NCBI GenBank assembly: GCA_002294665.1
Contig: DBFQ01000033.1
Location: forward strand, 1-5,900
Length of the DNA: 5,900 nt
Reading direction: 5' to 3'
Source: Candidatus Aminicenantes bacterium UBA876
GTDB taxonomy: Bacteria; Acidobacteriota; Aminicenantia; UBA2199
Under the pieces are notes generated by a model. The model searched no databases. It had not been told where the DNA came from and was given only the letters and a program-made list of their open reading frames with translations. Made by a program: the position numbers and the translations under genes. Below are positions 4,688-5,900 of this stretch, one piece after another; the first letter of the stretch is position 1; every line of letters starts with the position of its first letter.

Positions 4688-5812
4688 ATGCGACGAGTCA
4701 CCCTGATCACTCTGTTTTTCATGCTGTTCCCCTTGCTTGCCTGCGCCAACATCACCTCTCCCGCGGATGGTGTTTCCTGGTGCAAGGGTACCCACTACAC
4801 GATTAACTGGAATGCCACTGAATTTCCCGCCGGAAAAGTGCGATTGGTATTGCGCCTGAACGGTACACGCGTGCTGGTGATCGGCGTCGCCAACGCCGCC
4901 TCCGGCTCGTTCCAGTGGACGCCGCCGCGAACGCTGGCCGACAACAGCCGGTACCAGGTACGGGTGCGCGCCGAAGACGGCACCCTTTGCAGGGACAGCG
5001 GCTTTTTCACCATCAAAAATTGCGGAGCTTCCACCCCCCATGGCTCGATCGTGGGACCGTCGGCGTCGACTCCCGGCCAGCAGACCAATTCCCTTCCCGC
5101 GGGACTGACCACCGCCCAGCCCCTGTCCAGGGATTTCTCTCTTGACCTCCTGAGCTGGGAGGTTGGCGACAGCCTGTACGCCTACCTGCGCAACACCCAA
5201 AAAGTCCCCTTCAGCGGCACCCTGTTCTTCCGCATCAAGGCCCTGGGCCACGACGAGAAGCTGCCCATCCAGGTTTCTCTGCCCGTCAACCGCAGTGTCC
5301 GTGTCGACCTGGTTTTCAACATTTTTGAGGACGAATTGTTTAACGTGGGCGGAAGCGACACTGTCGAGGTGACGGTCAATCCCGACCGCCTGGTTCCAGA
5401 AACCAGCTACGCCAACAATACGGCGCGCCTGGTAGTGGCCACCGACGCCAAGGTCTGGGTGGAAGAGTCTTTTCTGACGGTCACGCCCCAGACCTATTGC
5501 GGAAACGCCTATCCCCTGATGACGACAAGCAACCTGCGAGTGCGCGCCAAAGGCTCGGGCCGGCTGACCATCAAATGCAGAGTACCCAATGGAGCTGTTG
5601 CTACCGAAATCATCGACGTCTCCAGCCCAGGCCACTACACGACGTATAACCGGACCATTAACATGATGATCAATAGAAGTGCAGAGCATGGCACATCGTC
5701 CGATCGAGTCGGCATCGAATGCTCTTTCAAGATACCCCCGGCGGAAAACCCCGAGGCAAGAGGCAAGCTCCAGTCCAACAAAGTGGCGACCCAATACAGG
5801 TTCTGCCCATAA
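4688..5812 (+). CDS. Exported (probable lipoprotein) protein with Kre9-like and CARDB-like Ig domains
   Basis: A 374-residue protein. Residues 1-19 are a signal peptide (MRR, hydrophobic core LITLFFMLFPL) ending in the lipobox-like LLAC, so C19 may be lipidated. ACA|N would also allow signal peptidase I cleavage after A20. Residues 21-111 (ITSPADGVSWCKG ... INWNA ... GSFQWTPP ... YQVRV ... DSGFFTI) match the pattern of the Kre9/KNH-like Ig-fold domain, common in secreted bacterial proteins. About 112-147 is a Ser/Thr/Pro linker. About 150-252 resembles CARDB, ending in VTVNPDRLVPETSYANNTARL with the typical Pro-Asp ... Glu ... Asn-Asn turn. Residues 265-374 are an unrecognised beta-rich domain with Cys at 271, 297, 345 and 373. 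The role is probably adhesion, scaffolding or binding at the envelope; no catalytic motif is seen. The start is chosen because TGGAGG at 4676-4681 is six bases upstream and a signal peptide begins here. An upstream ATG at 4604 would bury the signal peptide behind 28 residues. Confidence 0.85.
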   Translation: MRRVTLITLFFMLFPLLACANITSPADGVSWCKGTHYTINWNATEFPAGKVRLVLRLNGTRVLVIGVANAASGSFQWTPPRTLADNSRYQVRVRAEDGTLCRDSGFFTIKNCGASTPHGSIVGPSASTPGQQTNSLPAGLTTAQPLSRDFSLDLLSWEVGDSLYAYLRNTQKVPFSGTLFFRIKALGHDEKLPIQVSLPVNRSVRVDLVFNIFEDELFNVGGSDTVEVTVNPDRLVPETSYANNTARLVVATDAKVWVEESFLTVTPQTYCGNAYPLMTTSNLRVRAKGSGRLTIKCRVPNGAVATEIIDVSSPGHYTTYNRTINMMINRSAEHGTSSDRVGIECSFKIPPAENPEARGKLQSNKVATQYRFCP

Positions 5813-5820
5813 GAAACCTT

Positions 5821-5827
5821 GGGGTCA
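5821..5827 (+). repeat. GGGGTCA motif, right copy
   Basis: GGGGTCA starts eight bases after the stop of the exported-protein gene, in the same orientation as the copy at 4566-4572. The extended contexts (ATATGGGGTCAGGTCC and CCTTGGGGTCAACTAT) agree only in T-GGGGTCA, so the pair may be chance or two members of a degenerate family. Confidence 0.3.
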
Positions 5828-5900
5828 ACTATAGAAATGCATCATTTTTGTTTTTCATCATATTTGCCTCATTGATTGAAAGCTTTCCCCAGTCAACTAT
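5824..5900. repeat. Repeat-containing non-coding right end
   Basis: The nine-base sequence GTCAACTAT occurs at 5824-5832 and again at 5892-5900, in the same orientation and ending exactly at the window edge. Between them are CATCATTTTTG (5840-5850) and CATCATATTTG (5856-5866), 16 bases apart, and the perfect palindrome GAAAGCTTTC (5878-5887). TGGGG (5820-5824) and CCCCA (5887-5891) are short inverted arms. No gene is seen. This may be the start of an intergenic repeat or small mobile element that continues beyond the window. Confidence 0.3.

Noticed and set aside
4478..5794. 438-codon open frame on the minus strand
   Set aside because: It is antisense to the exported-protein gene, which has a ribosome binding site, signal peptide and recognisable domains. 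The antisense product is low-complexity Gly/Val/Gln/Arg-rich with no motif, as expected for a frame shadow in G+C-rich DNA.

Overview
The window reads as bacterial chromosome. Coding density is high, most starts carry strong Shine-Dalgarno sequences (AAGGAG, AGGAGG, AAGGAGG), and promoters look like sigma-70 type. Nothing fixes the taxon. The GT2 glycosyltransferase, the exported CARDB/Kre9-like protein and the GGGGTCA-type repeats would suit a Desulfobacterota or another environmental Gram-negative, but that is a weak inference. There are no rRNA or tRNA genes, no CRISPR array and no transposase gene.

Layout. Positions 58-3377 hold five genes on the minus strand, in transcription order: a membrane-anchored protein of the DUF6544/DUF6920 type (3377-2520), a class I SAM methyltransferase (2451-1798), an isochorismatase-fold cysteine hydrolase (1751-1071), a second SAM methyltransferase (1052-429) and an unrecognised 85-residue protein (315-58). 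Gaps are 68, 46, 18 and 113 bases. A divergent regulatory region (3378-3662) separates this cluster from two plus-strand genes: a GT2 glycosyltransferase (3663-4556) and an exported Ig-like multi-domain protein (4688-5812), probably a lipoprotein. The last 88 bases are non-coding and carry short repeats.

How the genes may work together. The minus-strand cluster has a candidate promoter with a perfect TTGACA -35 box. That box lies inside a perfect 6+2+6 palindrome resembling GntR-type operators, so the cluster may be one repressible unit. Two methyltransferases around an amide/ester-type cysteine hydrolase suggest modification of a small molecule. The substrate cannot be read from sequence. 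The cluster is also mosaic: by eye both methyltransferases and the small gene are poorer in G+C than the hydrolase between them. The glycosyltransferase and the exported protein look like ordinary cell-surface genes, and no functional link between them or to the cluster is evident.

The best candidates for something undescribed are the five-gene cluster with its palindromic control site, the orphan 85-residue protein, and the exported protein's Cys-containing C-terminal domain.
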